Assembly: GCA_029936675.1 (NCBI GenBank)
Contig: JAPYSB010000003.1
Location: 93,489-157,488 of the forward strand
Source: Dehalococcoidia bacterium
Lineage (GTDB): Bacteria; Chloroflexota; Dehalococcoidia; Lucifugimonadales; UBA826
DNA: 64,000 bases
Direction of reading: 5' to 3'
Shown here: one piece after another, positions 28,843-37,964 of the stretch
How the letters are laid out: each line of letters opens with the position of its first letter
Position numbering within the stretch: position 1 is the stretch's first letter
The notes under the pieces: generated by a model
Databases searched by the model: none
Told to the model about the DNA's origin: nothing
The model's input: the letters and a program-made list of their open reading frames with translations, nothing else
Position numbers and translations under genes: made by a program

Positions 28843-28848
28843 ATTATA
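28843..28848 (-). promoter_or_regulatory. Candidate -10 box for htpX-pspAB
   Basis: A perfect TATAAT on the minus strand lies 34 nt upstream of the htpX ATG, within an AT-rich 48-bp region. No good -35 hexamer is seen at the expected spacing, so an extended or weak promoter is possible. Confidence 0.3.
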
Positions 28849-28953
28849 GTAGCTAAGTTGGCTTGTGCCATTTTCAGAAATGAATCATTGCCGGATGGCC
28901 TAGACAACTGGCCCCCCTCGATAAAAAAAACGGACTTGGTTAAGGAAGATAAA

Positions 28954-29988
28954 GTGGCCTGGAAAACTATTGGTCAATCTAGTTCCATAGATCGTATTTC
29001 AAGAGCTGCCTCGTTAGATAGACTTTCACATGCGTATTTGATTTGTGGCATGGATGGGATTGGGAAGGTCACTTTTGCACGAGATATAGCAAAAGTTGCG
29101 AACTGTCTTGAAATGCCTAACTCTTCCGGGCCTTGCGGATCATGTAATCAATGCATACGTATCGATTCCTATAATCACACGGATGTATTTATTTATGATG
29201 TAAAAAAAGATTTGGATGGTGTGGGCCGAACTTCTACAATGGTCACTATCGACCAATTAAGAGAAGATTTTCTAAGGCAGGTTCACCGTAAACCATATGA
29301 AGGCCGCACTCGCATTTTTATTATCGCATCCATTGAAAGTATGAGATCAGAACAATCCAATATTCTTCTTAAAACGTTAGAAGAACCTCCTGATGATGTT
29401 GTAATTATATTGTTGGCGCGTGATGCATCTAACCTTCTGAGTACTATTGTGTCGCGATGTCAGATTTTTAATTTGGAGCCGGTTGGTGAATTAGAAATAC
29501 TGGAATATTTAAACGAATGTGGATTAGGAGCCGATGTCCCTATACGGGAGATCGCAAAGCTTTCTCGCGGGAGACCGGAATGGGCTTATCAAGCAGCTAT
29601 TAACCCTGAAATATTACATACGCTGGAAGAAAAATTAAATCAGTTTATGGGGTGCCTAACGGATAGTTTGGAACAAAGGTTCAAACTATCGAGGGATTTG
29701 TCCGCTCAATTTTTTCGCGATCGAGATGAAGTATACGAGTTTTTGGATACAGCAATGACCTGGACTAGGGATGTAATGCTCTCTGGTGGTGAGAGAAGAG
29801 GAGAGATAGTGAATATTTCCCAAAAAGAACGGATTCATGAGTTTTCTAGAATGCTATCAACCACAGATATTCTGAATATTTTAAAACTTATCAGAATCAC
29901 TTTCGGTCATTTGAGGAAAAACGTTACCCCAAGCCTTGTTTTGGACAATTTTATGCTAAAGCTTCCAGTCGCCACATCCATAAACTGA
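28954..29988 (+). CDS. holB: DNA polymerase III subunit delta'
   Basis: This clamp-loader subunit has about 344 residues. The P-loop-like CGMDGIGK is at residues 31-38, and the zinc module cysteines are at about 51, 61, 64 and 67 (CGSCNQC), as in E. coli delta'. The helper stretch SEQSNILLKTLEEPP and the SRCQ motif in TIVSRCQIF are present, the latter typical of clamp-loader subunits. I chose GTG 28954, where AAGGAAG lies 5 nt upstream and the family start (W-K-x-I-G-Q) follows. An earlier TTG at 28858 would add 32 residues that do not match. The gene is divergent from htpX. Confidence 0.88.
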   Translation: MAWKTIGQSSSIDRISRAASLDRLSHAYLICGMDGIGKVTFARDIAKVANCLEMPNSSGPCGSCNQCIRIDSYNHTDVFIYDVKKDLDGVGRTSTMVTIDQLREDFLRQVHRKPYEGRTRIFIIASIESMRSEQSNILLKTLEEPPDDVVIILLARDASNLLSTIVSRCQIFNLEPVGELEILEYLNECGLGADVPIREIAKLSRGRPEWAYQAAINPEILHTLEEKLNQFMGCLTDSLEQRFKLSRDLSAQFFRDRDEVYEFLDTAMTWTRDVMLSGGERRGEIVNISQKERIHEFSRMLSTTDILNILKLIRITFGHLRKNVTPSLVLDNFMLKLPVATSIN

Positions 29989-30007
29989 TAAATATCCAAT
30001 TGATAGA

Positions 30008-30535
30008 TTAATTTTTCCAAGGTATAAATGGAGACCACTCATCCTCTAACTTCCTATGATAGAAAATATAATACGGATTTGGTTTCGGAGCTGAAGGGGT
30101 CCTCAATAGAGTCATTTGGGCTTCTATTGGTGTTTTCTCAGCTTTGTTGTGATTACAGGTCATACATGCACTCACCACATTTTCCCATATATGTTTACCG
30201 TTTCTTGAACGGGGTTGAATATGGTCAATAGTCAGCTTCCTAGTTGAGATTCCGCAGTATTGGCATGTGAAATTATCTCTATAAAATAGTGCTTGCCGAG
30301 ATAACCTTCTTTCTACCATTGGCTTTTTAACCATATAGTAGAGTCTCACCACCGACGGCATTGGAAATGCTGCGCTGGAACTCCTTATTTCACCCCGACC
30401 GTTTATTATGAGCTCTGCTTTTCCTCTCCCCATTAATACGATTGCTCTTCTGACACTGCAAATGTTTAATGGCTGATAATTTTGGTTTAGAACTAATACT
30501 GGTGATTCTATTGTAGAAGATGTAGCTGTAGCCAT
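30008..30535 (-). CDS. HNH endonuclease family protein
   Basis: The 175-residue protein has a complete HNH finger: CQYCG at 91-94, the DH pair at 104-105, ENV at 118-120, and CMTCNHNKA at 124-132. The N-terminal 70 residues (VLNQNYQPLNICSVRRAI) are the conserved leader of a common chromosomal HNH family found in Chloroflexota, Cyanobacteria and Actinobacteria. The physiological target is not known. It lies 6 nt downstream of the CvpA-family gene on the same strand. Confidence 0.88.
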   Translation of the reverse strand: MATATSSTIESPVLVLNQNYQPLNICSVRRAIVLMGRGKAELIINGRGEIRSSSAAFPMPSVVRLYYMVKKPMVERRLSRQALFYRDNFTCQYCGISTRKLTIDHIQPRSRNGKHIWENVVSACMTCNHNKAEKTPIEAQMTLLRTPSAPKPNPYYIFYHRKLEDEWSPFIPWKN

Positions 30536-30541
30536 CTTTGT

Positions 30542-31222
30542 TTAATCTAACTTGGAATCAAGTATTTTTATCGCAGTCATATAGTCAGTGGGGATAATTC
30601 CGAAAGCATTATCTGGGGTAATTCGTAGAATTTTTACAAAAACAGGTGCCGTTTTGGAGCTTAGTAGGGCCGTTTCTATTGAGATTCTGGTATTTTCAAT
30701 CTTGGCGTCAATACCATCTATGGCGATTATTTCTCCATTTGAAATGACAGACGAACCGGGTATTTTGGCAATTTCATGGAAATCATATGCCAGCCTCGTA
30801 AGACCTGAAATAGTTACAGAAGAAATAATCACACCTATTACCAATCCAAGAATTATGCCAGCTAGTCTATTCAATCCAAGAGTTGCAACGTCTATAACTG
30901 TGAGGAAAGGGCTGATAAATTTTAAGGCTATTTTGGTGATGATGAGTATAAGAATGAGTACAACTACAAAAGCTACAACAGTTGTAAACGTATCTACACT
31001 GAGATTAATTCCACTTAGTTCACTGAGAGCCTTTGCTGAAGAAGATTCTAGTCCGAGGGCCTTTCCGATAAGTTCTCCAACAGCCTGGGACACCTCACCC
31101 GAAATTCTCCAGCCCACCAGTATCCCGACTCCATAAATGCCAGCCACGAATATTCCAGTTTTGAGCCCCCAAAACATGGATACAATAAGGATGCCTAGTA
31201 TGACAAAATCTAGCCAGTTCAT
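30542..31222 (-). CDS. CvpA family membrane protein
   Basis: The 226-residue protein has four hydrophobic helices in the first 150 residues, beginning WLDFVILGILIVSMFWGLKTG, which is the typical CvpA start. Glycine-rich turns follow between helices two and three. The last 75 residues are soluble. CvpA proteins affect colicin V production and envelope integrity in enteric bacteria; the role here is unknown. It forms a pair with the HNH gene. Confidence 0.85.
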   Translation of the reverse strand: MNWLDFVILGILIVSMFWGLKTGIFVAGIYGVGILVGWRISGEVSQAVGELIGKALGLESSSAKALSELSGINLSVDTFTTVVAFVVVLILILIITKIALKFISPFLTVIDVATLGLNRLAGIILGLVIGVIISSVTISGLTRLAYDFHEIAKIPGSSVISNGEIIAIDGIDAKIENTRISIETALLSSKTAPVFVKILRITPDNAFGIIPTDYMTAIKILDSKLD

Positions 31223-31299
31223 ATTCTTACCTTCTCAAAATTAGACTTTCCAAGGAAGTAGGTTCAGTTTAGCATATGGTCTGTTAAATATTGGATTAG

Positions 31300-32238
31300 C
31301 TAATTTCGTGGAGGCTCAACAGGTACGGGGTTTATGAGGCCACTTCCTAGGGAGATCGGTATCAACTGATCCAACTCATCCAAAGTCCATTTTCCATCTT
31401 TATGGATGCTTTTTATTACGTGCCGTGGAGAGTAAAGCGATAAAGCCCAACCACTGGTGCCAAAAACTTGTCCTGTAATGCCATCTGCGGCTTCAGAACA
31501 GAGATAGACAACCTTAGGTGCATTGTTACCGGGGTCTCTATATTCTGGAGGCGGTTCTGATGGGTTTGCCGTTGCTAACCCGACGGCTTCTCTCTGATCC
31601 TGTCTCAGTTGCGTTGTCGATTGTGGCACTGTATCTGTCATCCTAGTAGACCCTCCAGGATAGACTGCATTCACCATTATGTTATAGGGTTCAAGTTCCT
31701 TTGACACAGCCCTTGTGAATCCAACCATACCTTCCTTGGCCGCAGCATAATTACCTTGGCCCGAGGCACCTAATCCGGATCCAGAGGAGAATAACACGAT
31801 TCTGCCATATTTGTTGTTGATCATATGAGGAACCGCATTCCTCACCATATTAAAGGCACCGTACAGATGGACCTGCAATACTAGGTCCCATTCTTCCTCA
31901 GTCATATTAAATATCATTCTGTCCCTCAAGATGCCTGCTGGATGACAAAGTATGTCCACTGCCCCAAAGGTATCTACCGCTTTTTGAACAATTTTGGCGG
32001 CACTATCGAAATCTGCTACTGAGTCATATGAGGCAACAGCTTCTCCACCTGCAGCCTTTATTTCATCAGCTACTAAATCTGCAGGAGTGGAAGAATCGCC
32101 TGTACCATCAACTGATCCTCCAAGGTCGTTAACTACGACTTTGGCACCATCTCTTGCTAACCAAAGTGCGACTTCTCTTCCTATACCACGACCGGCCCCC
32201 GTTACTATTGCTACTTTTCCTTCAACCCTCTTAGTCAC
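31300..32238 (-). CDS. Short-chain dehydrogenase, MFE-2-like (R)-3-hydroxyacyl-CoA dehydrogenase type
   Basis: This 312-residue SDR has the cofactor loop GAGRGIGRE, the acidic VVNDLGGSVDGTG stretch and the catalytic Ser and YxxxK (LFSSGSG, then NYAAAKEG). The VHLYGAFNMVRNAVPHM segment closely resembles the dehydrogenase domain of peroxisomal multifunctional enzyme type 2, which oxidises (R)-3-hydroxyacyl-CoA. A C-terminal extension of about 80 residues follows the core. The GTG start has AGAGGTG upstream. It is followed downstream by no partner but preceded by a paralogue 63 nt upstream, with which it may form a heteromer. Confidence 0.87.
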   Translation of the reverse strand: MTKRVEGKVAIVTGAGRGIGREVALWLARDGAKVVVNDLGGSVDGTGDSSTPADLVADEIKAAGGEAVASYDSVADFDSAAKIVQKAVDTFGAVDILCHPAGILRDRMIFNMTEEEWDLVLQVHLYGAFNMVRNAVPHMINNKYGRIVLFSSGSGLGASGQGNYAAAKEGMVGFTRAVSKELEPYNIMVNAVYPGGSTRMTDTVPQSTTQLRQDQREAVGLATANPSEPPPEYRDPGNNAPKVVYLCSEAADGITGQVFGTSGWALSLYSPRHVIKSIHKDGKWTLDELDQLIPISLGSGLINPVPVEPPRN

Positions 32239-32301
32239 CTTTTCACCTCTTCGTTTGCTTTATTTTCATTTGTATTAAAATTTGTTTGGAAGAAATTGAT
32301 A

Positions 32302-33225
32302 TCAGAATCCATATCCCATCATTTTGGGAAATAAAACATCCATCTCTTCCATTGTGAAATTACCCCATTTGTTCACTACATTTTCAATGTCGGGGTTGGA
32401 ATAAACGTACAGGCTTCCTCCACGTACGCCTAACACATATCCATTGATATTGGGAGCTGCATTTGTGCATAGATAAACAGCTAATGGGGCGATATTTTCA
32501 GGCTCATCTGGAGATCCCACTCCTGACCATGCCGGTATTTCTGGTGATGGCCCAATTCCGGCCCTTTCATCCCGAGAAGGTGCAGATACGTCTGGTAGTC
32601 TGTGTTGATCTACGGCACCAGGGAATAATCTGGTTTCAGCCATAGGGGATATTGCGTTGGCAGTAACACCATATTTCCCCAAATCTTTCGCAGTAGTTCT
32701 GGTTAATCCAATAATTCCTTCAGTAGCTGCGGCATAATTTGACCGTCCTACATCACCTAAGCCGGCATCAGCCACCATATTTACGATCCTTCCAGACCTC
32801 TGTTGCCGAAACAAGATTCCCGCAAATTTGGTGGTCGTAAATACACTTTTAGAATTATTGCGGACTACCTGGTCAAAATCTGATTCAGTCATCTGATAAA
32901 TCATGCGATCTTTTAATGACCCTGCAGAATTTATAAGAATGTCAATTTGACCATAGTTATCGACGCAAGATTGGATTAAATTCTCTCCACCTTCCATTGT
33001 TGATACGTCTGCATAATTGGCTATAGCATTGCCGCCAGAAGATTTAATTTCGTCAACAACCGCATCGGCTGGGATGTTGGATGCCCCGGTTCCGTCGACT
33101 TCGGTACCTTTGTCGTTAACGACTATTGAAGCCCCTTCCTCTGCAAGCAGCTTGGTAATACCTCTACCAATCCCTCTTCCCCCACCGGTAACCACCGCTA
33201 TTTTTCCGTCTAATCTATTTCCCAT
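32302..33225 (-). CDS. Short-chain dehydrogenase paralogue with degraded catalytic triad
   Basis: This 307-residue SDR is a tandem paralogue of its neighbour, with the same GGGRGIGRG loop, VDGTG segment and C-terminal extension. At the catalytic positions it differs. The serine 13 residues before the tyrosine is valine (NMVADAGLG), and the lysine four after the tyrosine is threonine (NYAAATEG). The cofactor loop is intact, so NAD(P) could still bind. It may be a non-catalytic partner of the active paralogue, or the triad may be rebuilt from other residues. ATG has GAGGA about 11 nt upstream. Confidence 0.85.
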   Translation of the reverse strand: MGNRLDGKIAVVTGGGRGIGRGITKLLAEEGASIVVNDKGTEVDGTGASNIPADAVVDEIKSSGGNAIANYADVSTMEGGENLIQSCVDNYGQIDILINSAGSLKDRMIYQMTESDFDQVVRNNSKSVFTTTKFAGILFRQQRSGRIVNMVADAGLGDVGRSNYAAATEGIIGLTRTTAKDLGKYGVTANAISPMAETRLFPGAVDQHRLPDVSAPSRDERAGIGPSPEIPAWSGVGSPDEPENIAPLAVYLCTNAAPNINGYVLGVRGGSLYVYSNPDIENVVNKWGNFTMEEMDVLFPKMMGYGF

Positions 33226-33371
33226 TTCGCAACCGTCCTCTTTTAAAAATTTTAGAAAGCTGTCGAATCATTTTGTGTTTTTGATTCTAACGTTGTGTCC
33301 AGTCGGGTCAATTATAAAAGGATATCTACCCAAAAATAAACACAGGGTTTGGATTTTATGTTCGGTGACGC

Positions 33372-34400
33372 TTAACTCTTGGGGAACTTTTTTAGTGACA
33401 GAAAATAAATCCCCGTTACGATGAATTGAAATGGCGATATAAGAGTGCCAACGAAAACGTCGAGGATAAGTAGAATAAGATCTGACTTCAGGTTGGATGA
33501 AAGCAAGGTTAATAGAATGATTGGTAGCATCGTAAGGATAAGAATGGAGAGAAATACGCCAAAAGTTGTCCACCATCTTTTTTCCACTAATTCCCAGCTA
33601 GCCTGAATGGATCTTGTAACACCTGTGTTATCTAGCACCATTGATGACCATGCGAACAACCAGCGTACCAACAGGAATATAAGGATTGGGATACCTATCC
33701 ATATAAGACTTAATGCGATAGGAATTATCAATAGTCCGATCAGAAATAATGAAAGTATTATTAGTCTTCCTAGCCGGGACATAGAATAATTGAGGCAAAC
33801 GATTGGAGAAACTTTTTGGGAGTTAGCGAATTGGGCAGCACCAACAATAATTGCAGTTGCCGAGATTAGTTTTGCAATGGGGCTAATTAAGATAAAAATT
33901 AATACTGTAAATATTTTCCATGTTGGGATAGTTTTTAATTCCGATAAAAAATTTTCTGAAAGCTGACTGTCACCATATTGCTGCAAATCTTGGAATGAAA
34001 TCGTTTCTGTCTCGAGGAGAGCACGAACGATTATGCCGATCAGAAGGGCTGGGACCCCATTTACTAACGCCAATATTAGGAAGCTTTTAAAATTCTGTTT
34101 GTAGGCGGAAACTGAGACTGTAATTAAGTCGACCAGTTGTCCGGGTTTTGGCAATAACTGGTCCTCGGAATTTACAGGTTGGTGCGGTTCATATTGGATA
34201 TTTTCAGTATCACTTAGATTTTGGGATTCGTATCTTGTCTCGAGATCACTGGAAACAACTTGCCCACAATTTGTACAGAAAGCCTGATTTCTGTTTATTT
34301 CTCCACAGCGGTCGCATTTAATTCCCATATCGTTTCCGCAACCACCACAAAACAGGCTACCTGCGGTATTTTCGAAATTGCAACTTTTGCAGGGTTCCAT
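33372..34400 (-). CDS. Double zinc-ribbon membrane protein of unknown function
   Basis: This protein of about 342 residues starts with two zinc ribbons (cysteines at 4, 7, 18, 21 and at 29, 32, 42, 45). A polar linker rich in Glu/Gln/Asn follows, then about six hydrophobic segments (such as FLILALVNGVPALLIGIIVRAL and LIPIALSLIWIGIPILIFLLV-type stretches). Similar ribbon-plus-membrane proteins exist in many bacteria without assigned function. ATG 34400 is chosen because it follows the stop of the M16 gene by 4 nt; a start at 34430 would overlap that gene. The pairing suggests cotranscription with the protease. Confidence 0.72.
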   Translation of the reverse strand: MEPCKSCNFENTAGSLFCGGCGNDMGIKCDRCGEINRNQAFCTNCGQVVSSDLETRYESQNLSDTENIQYEPHQPVNSEDQLLPKPGQLVDLITVSVSAYKQNFKSFLILALVNGVPALLIGIIVRALLETETISFQDLQQYGDSQLSENFLSELKTIPTWKIFTVLIFILISPIAKLISATAIIVGAAQFANSQKVSPIVCLNYSMSRLGRLIILSLFLIGLLIIPIALSLIWIGIPILIFLLVRWLFAWSSMVLDNTGVTRSIQASWELVEKRWWTTFGVFLSILILTMLPIILLTLLSSNLKSDLILLILDVFVGTLISPFQFIVTGIYFLSLKKFPKS

Positions 34401-34404
34401 CTCT

Positions 34405-37056
34405 TTATGTGTTGTTGCCGTACATATCAATGACGAAGAGTGGGTATCCTAACTCTTCTAATTTTTTTTGAATTTTATCTCTGTCACCGACGACAATCAT
34501 TTTTATTTCGGTTGGTGATATGTGCTTCATAGCTGATTCTCTAACATCATCGAGTGTCAAATTCGAAATTTTTTCAATATTGGTCTCAAAATAATCCAAA
34601 GGCAGATCAAATGCGGCCATGTTTAGTAATTGATTTGTAATTTGTTGATTGGACTCGAATTGAGAAGGCACGCTTTTCAGTAAACCTTCTTTTGCCTTTC
34701 TAAATTCCTCAAGGCCAATCGGGTTTAATTCGACAATTTCAGTTAATTCTTTCAATGTTTCAAAGACTGATTCTTTCGTAACGTCTGTTTGTACACTTCC
34801 TCTAGCGACTAAAATAGAAAGAGGTTTCATCCATTCAATGGATGAATGGAACCCGTAACTGTATCCTTTGTCTTGTCTTAAATTCATGTTTAGGCGACTT
34901 GAATAATCGCCACCAAGTATGTAATTTACAAAGGCAAGGGAATGGTAATCTTGATGTTCTCTTGGTATTGATATATGGCCTGCTCGTAATATTGATTGAG
35001 CTGAACCAGGTCTATCAACCAGATATATAATTGGGCCTTTACCAGCGGGAGACTCTGAGGCAAACTGATTTTCTTTGGACTTTTGGTGATTTGCTAAGGT
35101 GCCAAATTTTTCGGTTATTAATTCGGCCGCAAGATCTGGTGAAATATTGCCCACTACAATGAATGTCTTTTTAGATGGGAGTAGAGTTTTTTGATAGTGT
35201 TTTTGAAGATCATTTGTTTTCATTGCGGAAACACTAATTTCATTCCCACTAATAGTATGGCCGTAGGGTGTGGTGGGTCCTAATAAAATAGATCTCACAG
35301 CAACAGCTGCAGTAGCATCCGCACTATCCTGGATGGAACGGAGATCAGATAATTTCTCTTTTCGTATTCGTTCCATTTCAGCTTCCGGGAAATTTGGGTT
35401 TAATATCATGTCTGACAAGATGTTAAGTTCTTGGTTCGTGTTGTCGGATATTCCAGAAACAGCTATAAAGGTGTGCTCTCTTGATACATCTTTGGTCACT
35501 TGAGAGCCAAGGAATTCCATTTCATCAGCGATTTGAGAACTACTTCTGCTATGTGTTCCTTCAGATAACATATCCGTTGCAAACTGAGAGAGGCCAGGCT
35601 TTCCCTTTAGGTCTTCCGCGGACCCGGTGTCAAAAAATAGTCCAACCGTGGTCAGCGGCAATTGGGAGCGCTGAATGACTAGCAGCCTTGTTCCATTTTC
35701 CAGAAATATGTCCTTTGGTTGAGGAGCTGAAAATGTAGTGGGTATCGTGGCTTTTGGTATATTAGTTCTATCAACTTGTCTTGAAGAAGGGTTTGTGTCT
35801 TTAAGTGGATTAACAGTAAGGCCTACAAAATTGTTGTTGAGCAACTTTGCCGCTGTTGAAACATCACGAGCCGATACCTTTATGTACCTTTCTACGTCGG
35901 TTTCTATAAGACCAGGATTCCCAGCCATCACATTGAAATGGTTTAATTGGTCGGCTTTACCTCCAAATCCACCTATTTTTTCCAGTTGCCTAATATGATA
36001 GGAGCTTATTCTGTTATGGGCCCTTTCCATTTCTTCGTCGGATGGTGGTGTATGTGATATCTCATCCAACGATTCTCGGATTTCTTTATAGATTTCTTCT
36101 GTGGTTTGTCCGGGATTTGCTGTGGCGATTATATGGAACTCACCTGATATCTCTTGTCCATGATGGTAAGCACGGATGTCCCTAGCAAGTTGTTTTTCAT
36201 AGACAAGATTTCGTTCCAGCCTTGAACTTCTTCCATCGGCCATAATGACAGATAATACGTCCAAAGCCGCTTGCTCCTGGGTAAATTCAGGGGTCGTTGG
36301 CCATGCTAGATAAAGCCTAGGAAGATGCACAGAGTCTTCTAAAGTGACCCAAGTTTGCCCTTTTAGGGCAGAATCCATTTTGCGAAATCTGTTGATTGTA
36401 GGTCCCGGTAGTAAATTCCCGAAATATTTATCTACAAGTTCAAAGGTTGAATCCGGATCTATGTCTCCAACCACGGAAATACTTGCATTGGAAGGATGAT
36501 AGAAATTGCGGAAGAATTCCTTTACGTCTTCTATTCCTGCTCTATCCAAATCTTCCTGAGATCCGATAGTGGGCCAGTTATAAGGATGTGGAGGTGGGAA
36601 AAGAAGTTCTTGAAGTTTCAAATAAGCCATTCCGTATGGCCGATTTTCATAACTTTGCCTTCTTTCGTTTTTCACCACTTCTCTTTGCAAATCGAATCTG
36701 TCCTGGTCCAGGGCCTCTAGTAAGAATCCCATTCGATCCGATTCTAGCCATAATGCCAACTCCAAGTAGTTTGAAGGCAAATTCTCCCAATAATTTGTTC
36801 TATCATTTGTTGTAGACCCGTTTACCATAGCCCCTATCTCCTGGAGGGGGCCAAAATAATCCTTATCATGATTTTGGGATCCTTCAAACATTACGTGTTC
36901 AAATAAATGCGCGAACCCTGTTTTACCAGGTACCTCGTTCTTTGATCCCACGTGATACCAAACATTCACGGCTACGCTTGGGACTGTTTTATCAACATGG
37001 GTGATGATCTCTAGACCATTTTGGAGAGTATGCTTTTCGAAAGGTATCGATATCAT
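34405..37056 (-). CDS. Large M16 family zinc protease (fused active and inactive halves)
   Basis: The 883-residue protein is a tandem of two M16 units. The first half has the zinc motif HLFEH (residues 50-54) and the NERRQSYENRPYG glutamate region. The second half, from about residue 450, has the same fold but the motif is replaced (LSQFATDML), so only the first half is catalytic. That is typical of PqqL/pitrilysin-type clam-shell enzymes, in which both halves form the chamber. No signal peptide is seen. It lies 3 nt from the MaoC-like gene upstream and 4 nt from the zinc-ribbon membrane gene downstream. Confidence 0.9.
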   Translation of the reverse strand: MISIPFEKHTLQNGLEIITHVDKTVPSVAVNVWYHVGSKNEVPGKTGFAHLFEHVMFEGSQNHDKDYFGPLQEIGAMVNGSTTNDRTNYWENLPSNYLELALWLESDRMGFLLEALDQDRFDLQREVVKNERRQSYENRPYGMAYLKLQELLFPPPHPYNWPTIGSQEDLDRAGIEDVKEFFRNFYHPSNASISVVGDIDPDSTFELVDKYFGNLLPGPTINRFRKMDSALKGQTWVTLEDSVHLPRLYLAWPTTPEFTQEQAALDVLSVIMADGRSSRLERNLVYEKQLARDIRAYHHGQEISGEFHIIATANPGQTTEEIYKEIRESLDEISHTPPSDEEMERAHNRISSYHIRQLEKIGGFGGKADQLNHFNVMAGNPGLIETDVERYIKVSARDVSTAAKLLNNNFVGLTVNPLKDTNPSSRQVDRTNIPKATIPTTFSAPQPKDIFLENGTRLLVIQRSQLPLTTVGLFFDTGSAEDLKGKPGLSQFATDMLSEGTHSRSSSQIADEMEFLGSQVTKDVSREHTFIAVSGISDNTNQELNILSDMILNPNFPEAEMERIRKEKLSDLRSIQDSADATAAVAVRSILLGPTTPYGHTISGNEISVSAMKTNDLQKHYQKTLLPSKKTFIVVGNISPDLAAELITEKFGTLANHQKSKENQFASESPAGKGPIIYLVDRPGSAQSILRAGHISIPREHQDYHSLAFVNYILGGDYSSRLNMNLRQDKGYSYGFHSSIEWMKPLSILVARGSVQTDVTKESVFETLKELTEIVELNPIGLEEFRKAKEGLLKSVPSQFESNQQITNQLLNMAAFDLPLDYFETNIEKISNLTLDDVRESAMKHISPTEIKMIVVGDRDKIQKKLEELGYPLFVIDMYGNNT

Positions 37057-37059
37057 GTT

Positions 37060-37494
37060 CTACGGCTTGTTAGGGAGTGCTATTACTCCTGTTCCTATGA
37101 CAAGTTTCACTTCATCAGAATTTTCCATAACTACATCACATTCTAATTTTGTACTGCCCCCGGTCTCATCTTTATCTGTCACTATTCCACTGAATATCAG
37201 GTCTTTGTTGTGAGGAACTGTCTGTCGGAAAACCACGTCTATTTTGAGGAGACAAACTGTGTCTGACCAGTCAGTTAAAACTTGTGCCATCAGCGCTATA
37301 TTCATTGGGCCTGGCACGATGGCTTCCGGCAGCCCTTCGCTGTTGGCTACTTCCTTGGAGGTAAATCTTGAAGGGATGATTTTCTTTTCTCTGACAGAAA
37401 CGAATTCGATTACATCTTCGTCGGTGACAGATCTTTTTATGGGACCAATATCGTCTCCGATTTCAACATCTTCAAAATACAGATTCTTTTTCAT
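37060..37494 (-). CDS. MaoC-like hotdog-fold dehydratase/hydratase subunit (C-terminal type)
   Basis: The 144-residue hotdog-fold protein starts FEDVEIGDDIGPIKRSVTDEDV, the typical opening of MaoC-like acyl-CoA hydratases. The active-site segment would be the SRFTS...EAIVPGPMNIALM helix, where the usual D-x4-H pair is not evident, so catalysis may reside in the partner. Its ATG overlaps the stop of the previous gene by ATGA, so both are made together as a heterodimer, as in FAS1-like hydratases. It would hydrate an enoyl-CoA or release a related substrate. Confidence 0.75.
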   Translation of the reverse strand: MKKNLYFEDVEIGDDIGPIKRSVTDEDVIEFVSVREKKIIPSRFTSKEVANSEGLPEAIVPGPMNIALMAQVLTDWSDTVCLLKIDVVFRQTVPHNKDLIFSGIVTDKDETGGSTKLECDVVMENSDEVKLVIGTGVIALPNKP

Positions 37495-37943
37495 CTATTT
37501 TTATTCCTTCTAACAAAAGATTCTGTTACTAAAGCAACGGTCGCATCATCCTGGTTTCTAAATTTTGTCTCCCAAACAGCAAAAACCATTTTCCCAGATC
37601 TACCTGTTTTGGCATAAACATTGTCCAGTTTGGTACTAGCTGAAAGAACATCGCCAGGTCGAATTTCTGCTTTACATTCAATAGACTGACCAGCGAAAAA
37701 GCTTATTTCCCCAAATTCAAGTTTTATATCAGGTCTGGACACTCCCGAAACAAAAACATTGCAGATTGTTGGCGGGGCTGCTATATCCCCGTCGCCATTA
37801 TTATCCCCCACGTACCTTGGATTCGTTTCTCCGGTCGATTTTGCAAAACCTAATAACATTTCTCTAGTAAGCTTAAAAGTTCCAATATGTGTTTCCACCC
37901 CAAGCAAACTTCTGTCGTATACGATTCCTTCATCTGTTGTCAT
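37491..37943 (-). CDS. MaoC-like N-terminal (FAS1-type dehydratase) subunit
   Basis: The 150-residue protein carries the FAS1-like dehydratase fold. VETHIGTFKLTREMLLGFAKSTGETNP forms the first part, IAAPPTICNVF the central helix, and EIRPGDVLSASTKLDNVYAKTGRSGKMVF the typical hotdog strand. It overlaps the following MaoC-like gene by ATGA. The two together match the two-gene hydratase arrangement of actinobacterial HadAB-like systems. With the MFE-2-like SDR about 5 kb away, a beta-oxidation-type step is possible. The substrate is unknown. Confidence 0.75.
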   Translation of the reverse strand: MTTDEGIVYDRSLLGVETHIGTFKLTREMLLGFAKSTGETNPRYVGDNNGDGDIAAPPTICNVFVSGVSRPDIKLEFGEISFFAGQSIECKAEIRPGDVLSASTKLDNVYAKTGRSGKMVFAVWETKFRNQDDATVALVTESFVRRNKNR

Positions 37944-37964
37944 TAGCTACTCCAAAATCTGCGA

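Noticed and set aside
28858-28953. 32-residue N-terminal extension of HolB
   Set aside because: The extension does not match the family; GTG 28954 has a ribosome site and starts at the conserved motif.
34401-34430. Ten-residue extension of the zinc-ribbon membrane protein
   Set aside because: It overlaps the M16 gene end and lacks a ribosome site; ATG 34400 gives a coherent zinc ribbon at the N-terminus.
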